DNA of 64,000 nt from Parazoarcus communis SWub3 = DSM 12120 (GCF_003226565.1 NZ_QKOE01000005.1:260489-324488), one strand, 5' to 3'. Shown: positions 35,041-45,568, counted from the first letter of the stretch. Notes: a model not told the origin generated them from the letters alone. Program-made: numbers and translations.

Positions 35041-36255
35041 TCATTGCTGCCTGACTCGTTGCCGGTCCTGCTCGTAAGCATGGACCACCTGACCCTTGCG
35101 GACTTCGCCCATGAAGAGTTGCTCAGGCGAGGTGAAGGTCTCGTGGCGGGCCTTCGAGAAGGGGCGATCATAATCCATGATCACGCCGTGTACCCGAGTG
35201 TCGAGGTTTTCCAGCGCTTCACGGATGCGCTCGCCCTCGGTGCTGCCAGCCTGCCGTATTGCTGCTGCAAGCAAGAGTGCAGAATCATACCCTTGTGCGG
35301 CGGCAGGTGGCACCGGAATTCTCTCGGTGCCCGTTTGTGCTCGCCACGCCTGCAGGAATGCCTGCCGCCGTGGGGTGTCGGGTGCCTGGATGAAGGTTTG
35401 CGGCATGCGTGCGCCTTCGGCATTGGGGCCGGCATTGTCGATGAAGTTGGACATCGCCAGTGTCCAGCTGCCGATCATCGGTACCCGCCAGTTCAGCCGG
35501 GCCATGCCGTTGGCGATCTGGGCCAGCTCCGGTCCGATACCGTAGGTCAGGATGACTTCAGCGCCGGCCTGGCGGGCACGCAGTAGTGCCGGGGTCATGT
35601 CAGCCTGGCGGATCTGGAAGCGCTCGACGACGACGGGCTTGATGCCAATCCTGTCCAACGCACGTTCGAGATCCTCACGGCCGAGTTGTCCGTAATTGGT
35701 GGCGTCGTGAAAAATGGCGATGCGACGGAACCCTCGGCGCTCGGTCGCTTCCTTGACGATCATTGCGGCTTGCAGGGTGTCGTGGGCCGATACGCGGAAG
35801 ATGTAGTTCTCGGAAAACTCGGGCGGCTGGAACTGCTTGGTGATCAGCGAGCCGGTGGCTACCGAGGTGACCATCGGAATGCGTGCCGTCTGGTAATAGC
35901 GCTGGCTTGCCAGCGCCACGCCCGTGTTGACGATGCCCAATGCGGCGACGATGCCTTCCTTGTTGATCAAATCCTGGACGACCTGAGCGCCGCGTTCGTT
36001 GCGTGCCTCGTCGTCACGCTCGACCAGTTCGATTGTCCGCCCCAGCAGGCCGCCGGCAGCATTGATCTCGGCAATTGCAATGCGGATGCCCTCGCGCATC
36101 GAGATACCCATCGGGCTGGAGCCACCGGTGAAGGGGCCGGAAACACCAATACGGATCGGTGGTGGAGGCAGCGTAGCCGTTGCTGCCCCGCCCGGCTGAC
36201 TGATCAGCATGGCAGCCAGTGCGAGCAGATGCCGGAGGGCGGTGCGTCGAGACAT
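35041..36255 (-). CDS. periplasmic branched-chain-amino-acid-type ABC substrate-binding protein
   Basis: A 404-aa Peripla_BP_6 (LivJ-like) binding protein with an N-terminal signal (residues 5-25, ALRHLLALAAMLISQPGGA) and the typical start IRIGVSGPFTGGSSPMG and AAGGLLGRTIELVERDDE. The start is set at 36255 because the 61 codons further upstream run into a repeat element and would bury the signal. No permease or ATPase genes are adjacent, so it is an orphan binding protein. It is transcribed divergently from a PAS histidine kinase and response regulator, which suggests it may feed that system. Substrate cannot be named. Confidence 0.88.
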   Translation of the reverse strand: MSRRTALRHLLALAAMLISQPGGAATATLPPPPIRIGVSGPFTGGSSPMGISMREGIRIAIAEINAAGGLLGRTIELVERDDEARNERGAQVVQDLINKEGIVAALGIVNTGVALASQRYYQTARIPMVTSVATGSLITKQFQPPEFSENYIFRVSAHDTLQAAMIVKEATERRGFRRIAIFHDATNYGQLGREDLERALDRIGIKPVVVERFQIRQADMTPALLRARQAGAEVILTYGIGPELAQIANGMARLNWRVPMIGSWTLAMSNFIDNAGPNAEGARMPQTFIQAPDTPRRQAFLQAWRAQTGTERIPVPPAAAQGYDSALLLAAAIRQAGSTEGERIREALENLDTRVHGVIMDYDRPFSKARHETFTSPEQLFMGEVRKGQVVHAYEQDRQRVRQQ

Positions 36256-36338
36256 CTTCACATTGTGTTCGCGACAGGCCCCGCCAAAAATTGGCGGAAA
36301 CCCCAAGCGCTTCCGACCCGGCCCCTGTCCGGCAGCCT

Positions 36339-36507
36339 CTAGGAGGCTGTCGGGCTTGAGGCCGATCTGCTGCGCCAGTGGGAGAAACGGTCCATATCTG
36401 CCCGTTTTTTCGTTGCATGGAATGACTATGCGCCTCAAAAACAGCCGAATCTGTCCTCGTTTTCCCCCTCGGCTCGCTACGATCGCTCAAGTCCGACAGC
36501 CTCCTAG
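36339..36507. repeat. MITE-like element with 22-bp terminal inverted repeats, in a 361-bp intergenic region
   Basis: CTAGGAGGCTGTCGGGCTTGAG-like (36339-36360) and its complement (36486-36507) match at 21 of 22 positions and enclose about 125 bases without a gene. It occupies most of the divergent region between the binding-protein gene (start 36255) and the kinase gene (start 36617). Such non-coding units with terminal repeats are often present in many copies in a genome, but copy number cannot be judged from one window. Confidence 0.6.
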
Positions 36508-36616
36508 GGTATTTCCCGATGTCTTCAAGCCGGCCCGACGGCAACAATGCGACGTCATTTCGCACGTTTTTCCGCTTCGGACTAACGACTGCTGACGACA
36601 CTCCGGCAAGGCTTTC

Positions 36617-39328
36617 ATGAACGTCCCCGACGATTTCGCACAATCCACCCCCAATCGTTGGTATTGGACAGCGCCCTATGTGGCAGTGGTGGTGTTCGCG
36701 CTTTCGATGCTGGTGCTGGTCGGGGTGCTGCAGCAGCGCGAGAAGGACAATCAGCGCAATGCGGTGGCGCGCGATGTGCAATGGGCCGAGCAGACGATGC
36801 GCTTGCACATGCAGGGCACGGAGGAGTTTCTCGGCCAACTCGCCCGCGATCTGGCGGCGCAGACGCTGGATCCCGATGCCTTTCAGGTGCGCGCCAATCA
36901 GCACATTGCCAACAACGGCGAACTGGTAAACATCGCCTGGGTGGGCGATGACGAGGTCGTGCGCTGGTCTGCACCCTTCGACACGACCGATTGGCTCGCT
37001 GGCGAGGCCTTGTCGTCCTTTCAGTCGCCGACCTTCCAGCTCGCGCGGGAGTCCGGTCGACTCAGCTATGGTGCGGCATACGCCAATCCCCGGGGCGTTA
37101 CCGTGCTCGAGGTTCATGTGCCCATACGCCACGGACGCGAGTTTCGGGGGGCAATCGTCGGCGTCTATTCGATCGAGCGCATGGTGCGTCATCTGGTGCC
37201 CGGCTGGTTTGCCGAGAAATATCGCCTGACGCTGCAGAACGCAGGTGGGTCGCCATTGGCGGTGAACTCGACCTTACGTGATCTCGACGAGAGCGTGAGC
37301 TTCGAGATTCCGCTCGACCCGCCCGGCAATGGCCTCATCCTGCGCGCCACCGCTTTCCGCACCGGAGGTCAGCTGCCCCAGGCCCTTCCAACGGCCATGA
37401 TCGTTGGTCTGTCGGTCATCGTGTTGTGGAGCCTGTGGCTGTTGCGCATGCATGTGTTTCGGCGGGTTCAGGTCGAGAAAGAGCGCGATCGCCTGTTCAA
37501 CCTGTCGCTCGATCTGCTTGCGGTGGTCGGTCTGGACGGCACTTTCCGGCGCTGCAACCCGGCTTTCGAGCGGATTCTTGGCCATTCACCTGTCGAGTTG
37601 CCCGGCAGGCCGCTGCTCGACCTGGTGCATCGCGATGATGTCGCTTCCACGCTGGAGCAGCTGCGACAACTGGCTTCGGGGCAGCCCGTCAAGTTCGAGA
37701 ACCGTTGCCTGTGTGCCGATGGCAGCTTCAAATGGTTGGTGTGGAGCATCAACCCGGTACGTGCCGAAAAGCTGGTGTATGCCGTCGCGCACGACATCAC
37801 CGGGCGCAAGGCAGCCGAAGAAGCCCTGAGGGCGGAGTCAGCCTTCCGCAAGGCAATGGAGGAGTCGGTGATCACCGGCCTGCGCGCGATCGACCTGACC
37901 GGACGCATCATCTACGTCAACTCGGCCTTCTGCCGCATGGTCGGGCTGGAGGAGGAGGAACTGGTCGGGGTGCAAGCGCCTTTCCCGTACTGGCCGGTTG
38001 AGGAGATCGAGACCTGCACCCGCAACCTGCAGCTGACGCTGGCGGGCCGGGCGCCGGCCAGCGGTTTCGAGATGCGCATCCAGCGCAAGAACGGCGAGCG
38101 CCTGGATGCCCGTTTCTATCTGTCGCCGCTGATCGACCTGACAGGTCGCCAGACCGGCTGGATGGCATCGGTGACCGACATCACCGAGCCGAAGCGGGTG
38201 CGGGCGGCGCTTGAGGCGGCGCATGAGCGTTTCGAGGCCGTGCTCGATGGTCTGGATGCGGCGGTGTTCGTGTCGGACGCACGTACCGACGAAATCCTGT
38301 TTGCCAACCGGGCGTTCAAGGCCATTCACGGCTTTGATTCGGTTGGCCGCACGGTGCGTGGGGTTGCCGTGCCGCAGCCGGAGCGGGGTGACTACCGGGT
38401 CGATCCTCGTGGCCTGAGCGTGGCCGAGCTGCCGCGTGAGCTGTTTGACGGTGAGCTGCAGCACCCCTTGTCCGGACGCTGGTACCACGTACGCGAGCAC
38501 GCCACCCGCTGGGTGGATGGGCGGGTGGTACGCATGGGCATTGCCACCGATATCACCGACCGCAAGCAGACCGCAGAAATCTCGCGCCAGCAGGAGGAGC
38601 GGCTGGAGCGCACCTCACGCCTGATCACCATGGGGGAAATGGCCTCCACGCTGGCGCACGAGCTAAACCAGCCCCTGTCGGCCATCGCCAATTACTGCGC
38701 CGGGTGTGTCACCCGGATGCAGTCCGGCAACAGCAAGCCGGAAGACCTGCTGGCCGCGATGCAGAAGGCCAGTTTCCAGGCCGAGCGTGCGGGCAAGATC
38801 ATCCGCCGCATCCGCGAGTTCGTGAAGAAGAGCGAACCCCGGCGTAGTGCGGTAAAGGTCGCCGATATCCTGGAGGATGCGCTGGGCTTTGCCGAGATCG
38901 ACGCGCGTCGCCTGGGCATCAAACTGGTGGCCGATGTGTCCGCCGAGTTGCCCCTGGTGTTTGCTGATCGCATCATGATCGAGCAGGTCGTGCTCAACCT
39001 GGTGCGTAATGGTCTGGACGCGATGAACGACGTGTTGCCCGAGGAGCGCACGCTGGTGGTGCGGGCCCGTCCCTGTGGTCCGCATGCCGTGGAGGTGGCG
39101 GTGGTCGATCGTGGGCACGGCATCAGCGAGGATGACCGGGCGCGGCTATTTACACCGTTCTACACCACCAAGTCGGAAGGCATGGGCATGGGTTTGAACA
39201 TCTGCCGTTCGATCATCGAATTCCACGATGGTCGGCTGATTGTCGACGCCAACCCGGAAGGCGGTACCATATTCTCCTTTACCCTTCCCACGGAGGCCGC
39301 CAGTGAGCGAGTCGCACGTCGTGCCTGA
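36617..39328 (+). CDS. membrane-bound PAS sensor histidine kinase
   Basis: A 903-aa kinase. Transmembrane helices lie near residues 14-34 and 255-278 with a periplasmic sensor domain between. The cytoplasmic part has three PAS segments (about 290-395, 400-525, 535-650), a HisKA domain with the phosphoryl acceptor His681 (LAHELNQPLSAIANY) and a HATPase domain (NLVRNGLDAMND, DRGHGIS, GMGMGLNICRSI). This HisKA/HATPase type (DctB/FixL-like) usually pairs with FixJ-type or NtrC-type regulators, and a FixJ-type one overlaps its 3' end. The ligand may be presented by the divergent orphan binding protein. Confidence 0.9.
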   Translation: MNVPDDFAQSTPNRWYWTAPYVAVVVFALSMLVLVGVLQQREKDNQRNAVARDVQWAEQTMRLHMQGTEEFLGQLARDLAAQTLDPDAFQVRANQHIANNGELVNIAWVGDDEVVRWSAPFDTTDWLAGEALSSFQSPTFQLARESGRLSYGAAYANPRGVTVLEVHVPIRHGREFRGAIVGVYSIERMVRHLVPGWFAEKYRLTLQNAGGSPLAVNSTLRDLDESVSFEIPLDPPGNGLILRATAFRTGGQLPQALPTAMIVGLSVIVLWSLWLLRMHVFRRVQVEKERDRLFNLSLDLLAVVGLDGTFRRCNPAFERILGHSPVELPGRPLLDLVHRDDVASTLEQLRQLASGQPVKFENRCLCADGSFKWLVWSINPVRAEKLVYAVAHDITGRKAAEEALRAESAFRKAMEESVITGLRAIDLTGRIIYVNSAFCRMVGLEEEELVGVQAPFPYWPVEEIETCTRNLQLTLAGRAPASGFEMRIQRKNGERLDARFYLSPLIDLTGRQTGWMASVTDITEPKRVRAALEAAHERFEAVLDGLDAAVFVSDARTDEILFANRAFKAIHGFDSVGRTVRGVAVPQPERGDYRVDPRGLSVAELPRELFDGELQHPLSGRWYHVREHATRWVDGRVVRMGIATDITDRKQTAEISRQQEERLERTSRLITMGEMASTLAHELNQPLSAIANYCAGCVTRMQSGNSKPEDLLAAMQKASFQAERAGKIIRRIREFVKKSEPRRSAVKVADILEDALGFAEIDARRLGIKLVADVSAELPLVFADRIMIEQVVLNLVRNGLDAMNDVLPEERTLVVRARPCGPHAVEVAVVDRGHGISEDDRARLFTPFYTTKSEGMGMGLNICRSIIEFHDGRLIVDANPEGGTIFSFTLPTEAASERVARRA

Positions 39329-39941
39329 CCAGCAGATCTACATCGTCGATGATGACGAGGCCCTGCGCGATTCCCTGGTCTGGATGCTGGAGTCAAGCGG
39401 TTACACGGTCTCGGCATTCGACTCCGCCGAGGCTTTTCTGGCAGCCTATCGCGAAACTTTTTCCGGCTGCCTGGTGCTGGATGTACGCATGCCTGGCATG
39501 AGTGGGCTGGAGCTCTTCGAAGAGTTGGGGCGCCGGCGCTGCACCTTGCCGGTGATCTTCATAACCGGTCATGGGGATGTGCCGATGGCCGTTTCTGCGC
39601 TGAAGAAAGGCGCGGTCGACTTCATCGAGAAGCCCTTCGGCGATCAGGAAATGTTGCGTTTGATCGCCCAATGCCTGGAGCAGGAGCGTGCCAGCCGCTC
39701 CAAGCGCAAGCTTGAGGCTGATACCGCCCGCCGGCTCGAGCACCTGACCCAGCGCGAGCGTGAGGTGCTGGACCTGATCATCGCCGGCAAGCTCAACAAG
39801 CAGATCGCCGACGTGCTTGGCATCTCGATCAAGACGGTCGAAGTCCACCGCGCCAGGGTCATGGAAAAGATGGGTGCCCACTCGCTTGCCGAGCTTGTCC
39901 AGCATGTGGTTACCGTGGAGCCTGCAGCCTTGGGGCGCTGA
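39303..39941 (+). CDS. FixJ/NarL-type response regulator
   Basis: A 212-aa two-domain regulator. The receiver domain (about residues 9-122) has the phosphorylated Asp60 (LVLDVRMPG), acidic pair in VDDDEA and Lys in KPFG. The output domain is a LuxR-type helix-turn-helix (LTQREREVLDLIIAGKLNK then KTVEVHRARVMEKM). GTG at 39303 is chosen because CGGAGG lies six to nine bases before it; it overlaps the kinase by 26 bases, so the two genes form one unit. Confidence 0.9.
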   Translation: MSESHVVPDQQIYIVDDDEALRDSLVWMLESSGYTVSAFDSAEAFLAAYRETFSGCLVLDVRMPGMSGLELFEELGRRRCTLPVIFITGHGDVPMAVSALKKGAVDFIEKPFGDQEMLRLIAQCLEQERASRSKRKLEADTARRLEHLTQREREVLDLIIAGKLNKQIADVLGISIKTVEVHRARVMEKMGAHSLAELVQHVVTVEPAALGR

Positions 39942-40062
39942 TTCGGCTTGCAGTAGTGGCCTGGGCGCGGCTGGCTGCCGTTGGGTTGTTTTTCGCCGGT
40001 GATGGACGATGCTGTGGTGTTTCCGGATGGGTTTCCGCCAGACGGCATGATATGTTTCATCC

Positions 40063-41802
40063 ATGACCGCATTGAATGGACTTTTCCTGCTGGCCGGGGT
40101 GTTGCTCTTCATCAGCGTGCTGGCAAGCACGGTTTCGGCGCGCCTTGGCTTACCTCTGTTGTTGCTGTTTCTGATCGTCGGCATGCTTGCCGGCGAGGAA
40201 GGGCCCGGCGGTGTTCGGTTCAATGATTTTGCTTCAGCAACGTTGGTAGGCCACCTGGCCCTTGCCGTCATCCTGCTGGACGGTGGCCTGCGGACGCGAA
40301 TTGCCAGCTTCCGGGTTGCCCTGTGGCCGGCAACGGTGCTGGCGAGCTGGGGGGTGATTGGTACCGCGGGGTTGTTGGGGGTCTTCGCGACCTGGTTGCT
40401 CGATGTCGATTGGCGGATGGGCATGCTGCTTGCTGCGATCGTTGGCTCAACCGATGCGGCGGCGGTGTTTGCGCTATTGCGCAATAGCGGGGTCCGGCTC
40501 AACGAGCGGGTCAAGGCCACACTTGAGATCGAGTCTGGCGCCAACGACCCGATGGCCATCCTTCTGGTCACCATTCTGGTCGAGATGCTGTTGATGCCGG
40601 AGCAGGCCGGCTGGTGGCGTTTCTTCACCATGCTTTTCGAGCAGCTGACGTTGGGTGCATTGATGGGCGGCATCGGCGGCTTGATCCTGGCGCGTTTGCT
40701 GATCAAGCTCAAGCTGGCCGAGGGGCTCTATGCCCTGCTGATCGTCTCCGGCGGGCTGATGGTTTTTGCGGCAACCAATCTCGCCGGGGGCAGTGGGTTT
40801 CTTGCGGTTTACCTGGCAGGGCTGGTCGTGGGCAACCGTCGCTGCCATGCGACCGAGCACGTGCTCAGGGTCATGGACGGCCTGGCCTGGCTGGCGCAGG
40901 CGGGCATGTTTCTGGTGCTGGGCCTGCTGGTCACGCCGTCGCTGCTGCTGGATCATGCGGCAGAGGCGCTGGCGATGGCGGTATTCCTGATGCTGGTCGC
41001 CCGCCCGATCGCGGTGGTGATTGGCTTGTGGCCGTTCAAGTACCAGCCACGCGAACTGGCTTATGTGTCCTGGGTGGGGTTGCGCGGGGCAGTGCCCATC
41101 GTGCTGGCGATCGTGCCAGTGATGATGGGCGTGCCGGATTCGCGCTTGTTGTTCGATGTCGCCTTTGCGGTCGTGCTGGTGTCCTTGCTGGTGCAGGGGG
41201 CCACAGTGCCGGTGGCGGCGCGCTGGTTGAAGGTCGAGGTGCCGCCGCAGGACGAGCCGGTTGATCGGCGTGAGGTCTGGGTCGGTGACAAGGCGGCACT
41301 GGACCTGCTGGAGTACAAGGTGGTGTCAGGTTCGGCCGCAGAAGGCCGGCATCCGGACGATATTGCTGCCGCCCGGGGCGGCCTGGCCGTGCGCTGTGTG
41401 TCGGTTGTCAGGCGCGGCAAGCTGCTGCCGCTGCAGATTGATACCCGGCTGCAGGAAGGGGATTCCGTCTGGTTTGCCGCTGCTGACGAATATGCCGAGT
41501 CGCTGGCGCATGCGTTTACTGCCAATGCGGCCAACGAATTGTCTGCACACGCCTCGTTTTTTGGCGAGTTCATCGTCGATCCCGAATGTCTGGCGGGTGA
41601 GCTGGCCCAGGCCTACGGCTTTGTGCTGGAGGATCACGAGTCCGCGCTATCGCTGCGCGACATGATGCGGGCCCGGCTGGGGCGGCGTGCAGTCGTCGGC
41701 GACCGGCTCAAGATCGGCGCTTTTGTGTTGACCGTGCGTGAGATGGATGCCCGCGGGGTGATCACCCAGGTTGGCCTGAAGTGTCCGAGTCTGTTGCCTT
41801 GA
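40063..41802 (+). CDS. nhaP2: potassium/proton antiporter, CPA1 type (NhaP2/CvrA-like)
   Basis: A 579-aa antiporter exporting K+ for H+. The N-terminal ~390 residues hold about a dozen hydrophobic helices with the CPA1 blocks [27 protein letters not shown] and [11 protein letters not shown]. The C-terminal part is soluble: a TrkA_C-like domain (about 400-480) and a further domain with HLYC/CorC-like features, as in NhaP2/CvrA, which are near 580 aa. A start at 40063 is accepted although no strong ribosome-binding site is visible. Confidence 0.85.
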   Translation: MTALNGLFLLAGVLLFISVLASTVSARLGLPLLLLFLIVGMLAGEEGPGGVRFNDFASATLVGHLALAVILLDGGLRTRIASFRVALWPATVLASWGVIGTAGLLGVFATWLLDVDWRMGMLLAAIVGSTDAAAVFALLRNSGVRLNERVKATLEIESGANDPMAILLVTILVEMLLMPEQAGWWRFFTMLFEQLTLGALMGGIGGLILARLLIKLKLAEGLYALLIVSGGLMVFAATNLAGGSGFLAVYLAGLVVGNRRCHATEHVLRVMDGLAWLAQAGMFLVLGLLVTPSLLLDHAAEALAMAVFLMLVARPIAVVIGLWPFKYQPRELAYVSWVGLRGAVPIVLAIVPVMMGVPDSRLLFDVAFAVVLVSLLVQGATVPVAARWLKVEVPPQDEPVDRREVWVGDKAALDLLEYKVVSGSAAEGRHPDDIAAARGGLAVRCVSVVRRGKLLPLQIDTRLQEGDSVWFAAADEYAESLAHAFTANAANELSAHASFFGEFIVDPECLAGELAQAYGFVLEDHESALSLRDMMRARLGRRAVVGDRLKIGAFVLTVREMDARGVITQVGLKCPSLLP

Positions 41803-41902
41803 GGCCGGTTTTCGTGCGTGTCTGACGGGTTTTGCCGCACATCGAATCCGCGCAGTCCTGGTTGAAACTGGTAAAATCCCGGGCTTTTTCCGAGGCAGCA
41901 AG

Positions 41903-42766
41903 ATGACCGCTCGCATTATCGATGGCAATGCGCTTTCTGCGCGCGTGCGCGGCGAAATCGCCGAACGGGCTACCGCGCTGACGGCGCGGGGTGTGCAACC
42001 CTGTCTGGCGGTCATCCTGGTGGGCGAGAATCCCGCCTCGGCCGTTTATGTGCGCAATAAGGTCAGCGCCTGCGAGAAGGCTGGCATCCGTTCATTGCGC
42101 CTCGACTATCCGGCCGATGTCTCGCCTGAGGTGGTCATGGCCAGGCTTGCCGAGCTCAACGCCGACCCGTCGGTGCATGGCATTCTGGTGCAGTTGCCGC
42201 TGCCGAAGCAGTTCGACGAGGCCGCAGTGCTGGAGGCCATCAGCGTCACCAAGGACGTCGACGGTTTCCATGCCGAGAATGTCGGCCGCCTGTCGCAGAA
42301 CCAGGAGGCCTTCCTGCCTTGCACGCCGCACGGTGTCATGAAGATGTTCGAAGCCGAAGGCGTCGATCTCGCCGGTGTCGAGGCCGTGGTCATCGGGCGT
42401 TCCAATATCGTCGGCAAGCCGATGGCCATGCTGTTGACCAACGCGGGTGCCACCGTCACGGTCTGCCATTCGAAGACCCGCGACCTCAATTTTCATACGC
42501 GTCGTGCCGACATCCTGGTGGCTGCGATCGGCAAACCGCGTTTTGTCACGGGTGACATGGTCAAGCCGGGTGCGACGGTGATCGACGTGGGGATCAACCG
42601 CTTGCCCGATGGCAAGCTGTGTGGCGATGTCGATTTCGAATCGGCAAAGACCGTCGCCGGTCTGATCACGCCGGTACCCGGTGGTGTCGGTCCGATGACC
42701 ATCACCATGCTGCTGGAAAACACCGTCATTTCTGCTGACCGCGCCGCCCGCGCGGCCGGCAAGTAA
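41903..42766 (+). CDS. folD: bifunctional methylenetetrahydrofolate dehydrogenase/cyclohydrolase FolD
   Basis: FolD interconverts methylene- and formyl-tetrahydrofolate, feeding purine synthesis. The 287-aa enzyme has the family motifs: [14 protein letters not shown] with the catalytic Lys, [39 protein letters not shown] and [17 protein letters not shown]. Length is normal. It precedes purE and purK, which also act in purine synthesis. Confidence 0.96.
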   Translation: MTARIIDGNALSARVRGEIAERATALTARGVQPCLAVILVGENPASAVYVRNKVSACEKAGIRSLRLDYPADVSPEVVMARLAELNADPSVHGILVQLPLPKQFDEAAVLEAISVTKDVDGFHAENVGRLSQNQEAFLPCTPHGVMKMFEAEGVDLAGVEAVVIGRSNIVGKPMAMLLTNAGATVTVCHSKTRDLNFHTRRADILVAAIGKPRFVTGDMVKPGATVIDVGINRLPDGKLCGDVDFESAKTVAGLITPVPGGVGPMTITMLLENTVISADRAARAAGK

Positions 42767-42814
42767 GCCTTTCCGATATTCAAGCGGCAGCGCCGCACCA
42801 AGCAAGGAAGCGCG

Positions 42815-43306
42815 ATGAGCGAACAGAAACCCGTTGTCGGCATCATCATGGGTTCCAATTCCGACTGGCCGACGATGAAGGCCGCAGCAGCCATGCTCGA
42901 TGATTTTGGCGTGCCCTACGAGGCCCGGGTGGTGTCGGCTCACCGTACCCCGGACCTGATGTTCGAATATGCCGAACAGGCGCGCGAGCGTGGTCTGAAA
43001 GCCATCATTGCCGGTGCGGGTGGCGCGGCGCATCTACCGGGCATGGTGGCCGCCAAGACCACGCTGCCGGTGCTGGGCGTACCGGTGCAGTCGCGGGCCC
43101 TGTCCGGGCAGGACTCCTTGCTGTCCATCGTGCAGATGCCCAAGGGAATTCCGGTGGCCACCTTTGCCATCGGCGAGGCCGGGGCTGCCAATGCCGGCTT
43201 GTTCGCGGTGGCACTGTTGGCCAACGACGATGCAGCGCTGGCAGACAAACTGCTTGCCTTCCGTGCCCGCCAGACACAGGCGGTGCTGGACATGAAGCTG
43301 GACTGA
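42815..43306 (+). CDS. purE: N5-carboxyaminoimidazole ribonucleotide mutase PurE
   Basis: PurE converts N5-CAIR to CAIR in purine synthesis, working with PurK. The 163-aa product carries [26 protein letters not shown] and [16 protein letters not shown], the usual signature blocks. AAGGAAG precedes the ATG. It is 15 bases from purK. Confidence 0.96.
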   Translation: MSEQKPVVGIIMGSNSDWPTMKAAAAMLDDFGVPYEARVVSAHRTPDLMFEYAEQARERGLKAIIAGAGGAAHLPGMVAAKTTLPVLGVPVQSRALSGQDSLLSIVQMPKGIPVATFAIGEAGAANAGLFAVALLANDDAALADKLLAFRARQTQAVLDMKLD

Positions 43307-43321
43307 CGGGGCTCGATCATC

Positions 43322-44476
43322 ATGATTCTCCCGCCCGCCACCCTCGGCATGCTCGGCGGCGGCCAGCTTGGCCGCTTTTTCGTTTCTGCTGCTCACGAAA
43401 TGGGTTACAAGGTCTGGGTCCTGGATCCGGACCCGCACAGCCCTGCCGGCTTGCTGGCCGATCGTCACCTGATTGCAGCCTATGACGACTATCAGGCGCT
43501 GGACGAGTTTGCCGCTGGCTGCGCAGCCGTGACGACCGAGTTCGAGAACGTGCCGGCCGATACCCTGGACTATCTCGCCAAATTCCTGCCAGTGCATCCC
43601 GCCGCCAGTGCGGTGGCCGTATGCCAGAACCGCATTGCCGAGAAGTCCTTCCTGGCCGACAACGGTTTGCCACACGGCCCCTTCGCTGCCATTCGCAACG
43701 AGGACGACATCCGCAGTGCCAATGCCGGCCTGTTTCCGGCGGTGCTCAAGGTGGCGCGTTTCGGCTACGACGGCAAGGGTCAGGCGCGGGTTGCCGATCG
43801 TGATGAAGCATTGGCTGCCTTTCAGCAATTCAAGGGTGAGCCCTGTGTGCTGGAAAAGATGCTGACGCTGGACTTTGAGGTATCGGTGGTGCTTGCGCGT
43901 GACGAGGCCGGGAAGGTGCAGTGCTTTCCCGTCAGCGAGAACCGTCACCGCAATGGCATCCTGGATGTCACCATCGCGCCCGCACAGGCATCGGCCTGCC
44001 TGCGTGACAACGCGCAGGAAGTGGCAGAGCGTATCGCCAGCAAGCTTGCTTATGTCGGTACGCTGGGGGTGGAGTTCTTTGTCTGTCGTGGCGAGTTGTT
44101 CGTCAACGAAATGGCGCCCCGCCCGCACAACAGTGGTCACCACACCATCGATGCCTGCGATGTCAGCCAGTACGAGCAGCAGGTCCGCGCGTTGTGCGGC
44201 CTGCCGCTGGCGCGGCCACGTCAGCACTCTGTCGCGGTCATGGTCAATCTGCTTGGCGAACTCTGGTATGAGGATGGCAAGGGCCACGGCACCTATCGCG
44301 AGCCCGACTGGTCGCTGCTGCATGCGGTGCCTGGCCTGCGCCTGCACCTCTACGCCAAGCATCACGCCCGCCCCGGCCGCAAGATGGGGCACTTTGTCGT
44401 GACCGGCGACGATGCGGCTCAGGTGCTAGAGCGTGCGCTGCAGGCGCGCGCGGCCATCGGCATCCGCGACGAATGA
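43322..44476 (+). CDS. purK: N5-carboxyaminoimidazole ribonucleotide synthase PurK
   Basis: ATP-grasp enzyme that makes N5-CAIR from AIR, bicarbonate and ATP. The 384-aa product starts GMLGGGQLGRFF (N-terminal binding motif), has the ATP-grasp core (KVARFGYDGKGQARV, LTLDFEVSVVLARD) and FVNEMAPRPHNSGH near residue 265. It overlaps the Sua5 gene by ATGA, so purE-purK-Sua5 are transcribed together. Confidence 0.96.
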   Translation: MILPPATLGMLGGGQLGRFFVSAAHEMGYKVWVLDPDPHSPAGLLADRHLIAAYDDYQALDEFAAGCAAVTTEFENVPADTLDYLAKFLPVHPAASAVAVCQNRIAEKSFLADNGLPHGPFAAIRNEDDIRSANAGLFPAVLKVARFGYDGKGQARVADRDEALAAFQQFKGEPCVLEKMLTLDFEVSVVLARDEAGKVQCFPVSENRHRNGILDVTIAPAQASACLRDNAQEVAERIASKLAYVGTLGVEFFVCRGELFVNEMAPRPHNSGHHTIDACDVSQYEQQVRALCGLPLARPRQHSVAVMVNLLGELWYEDGKGHGTYREPDWSLLHAVPGLRLHLYAKHHARPGRKMGHFVVTGDDAAQVLERALQARAAIGIRDE

Positions 44477-45537
44477 GTTCCGCCACGCATCCGGCAAGAG
44501 GCCATGTCGATTCGGCAACGCCCGTCGCAATCGAGCGGGCGGCTGACCTGCTGCGGGCCGGAGACATCGTCGGCATGCCGACTGAAACCGTGTATGGCCT
44601 GGCTGCCGATGCGCTCAATCCGCTTGCCGTTCGCAAGATCTTCGCCGCCAAGGGGCGCCCGGCCGATCATCCCCTGATCGTGCATCTGCCGGACGTCAGC
44701 CACCTGCCGCAATGGGCAGCAGCAATCCCGAAGGATGTCATCGCGCTTGCCAACGCGTTCTGGCCCGGGCCGTTGACGCTGATCCTGAAGCGCGAGGCGG
44801 GTGTGCCGGACGAGGTCACTGGCGGGCAGGATACGGTCGGGGTCCGTGTGCCTGCCCATCCGGTCGCGCTACAGCTTCTGCGTCAGTTTGGTTCGGGCAT
44901 CGCTGCGCCCAGTGCCAACCGTTTCGGGCGCATCAGTCCGACCACGGCCGCACATGTGCAGGAGGAGCTCGGCGAACGCGTGGCAGTGATACTCGATGGC
45001 GGTGCCTGCGAGGTGGGCATCGAGTCCACAATCCTGGACTTCTCCCGCAACCAGCCCGAGATCCTGCGTCCCGGCGCAATCACCGCAGATGACATTGCCC
45101 GCGTCATTGGCCGTCGCCCGCGGGTACGCGGCGAAGACCAGGCTTCGCCTGTACAGCATGATGCGCACCCGTCCGGCGATGCCCCAAGGGTGTCCGGTGC
45201 GTTGGCTGCGCACTATGCGCCGAGCACACCGCTGCAACTGTTTGCAGCCACCCAACTGGTGGAGCAGGCTGCTGTTCTGGCAGGTGAGGGCAGTCGCGTT
45301 GCGGTGCTCGCTCATAGCGTCGCTAGCCCGGACGATGCTCGGCTGATCTGGCGCCAGGCGCCGGCCGACCCGGTCGCCTACGCGCACGACCTGTACGCCA
45401 ATCTGCGCGCACTCGATGCCCTCGGAGCCGATTTCATCCTGATCGAGGACCTGCCCGGGATACCCGCCTGGCGCGCCATCGCCGACCGACTCGGCCGCGC
45501 CGCCGTTGGCTCCGGCGCCGACCAGGACGAGACCTGA
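44473..45537 (+). CDS. tsaC: L-threonylcarbamoyladenylate synthase, Sua5 type
   Basis: Makes threonylcarbamoyl-AMP, the first step of t6A modification at position 37 of ANN-decoding tRNAs. The 354-aa protein is the long, two-domain form: an N-terminal YrdC domain (GMPTETVYGLAADALN, KGRPADHPLIVHL, FGRISPTTAAHVQEEL) and a C-terminal Sua5 extension (about residues 235-345). Overlaps purK by four bases. The purK-Sua5 neighbourhood is common in betaproteobacteria. Confidence 0.93.
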   Translation: MSSATHPARGHVDSATPVAIERAADLLRAGDIVGMPTETVYGLAADALNPLAVRKIFAAKGRPADHPLIVHLPDVSHLPQWAAAIPKDVIALANAFWPGPLTLILKREAGVPDEVTGGQDTVGVRVPAHPVALQLLRQFGSGIAAPSANRFGRISPTTAAHVQEELGERVAVILDGGACEVGIESTILDFSRNQPEILRPGAITADDIARVIGRRPRVRGEDQASPVQHDAHPSGDAPRVSGALAAHYAPSTPLQLFAATQLVEQAAVLAGEGSRVAVLAHSVASPDDARLIWRQAPADPVAYAHDLYANLRALDALGADFILIEDLPGIPAWRAIADRLGRAAVGSGADQDET

Positions 45538-45568
45538 ACACGCTATTCCAATTTTCAGGGGGCTTTAC

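Noticed and set aside
36256..36438. Longer N-terminus for the periplasmic binding protein
   Set aside because: It runs into the inverted-repeat element and would bury the signal peptide that begins at residue 5 from the 36255 start.
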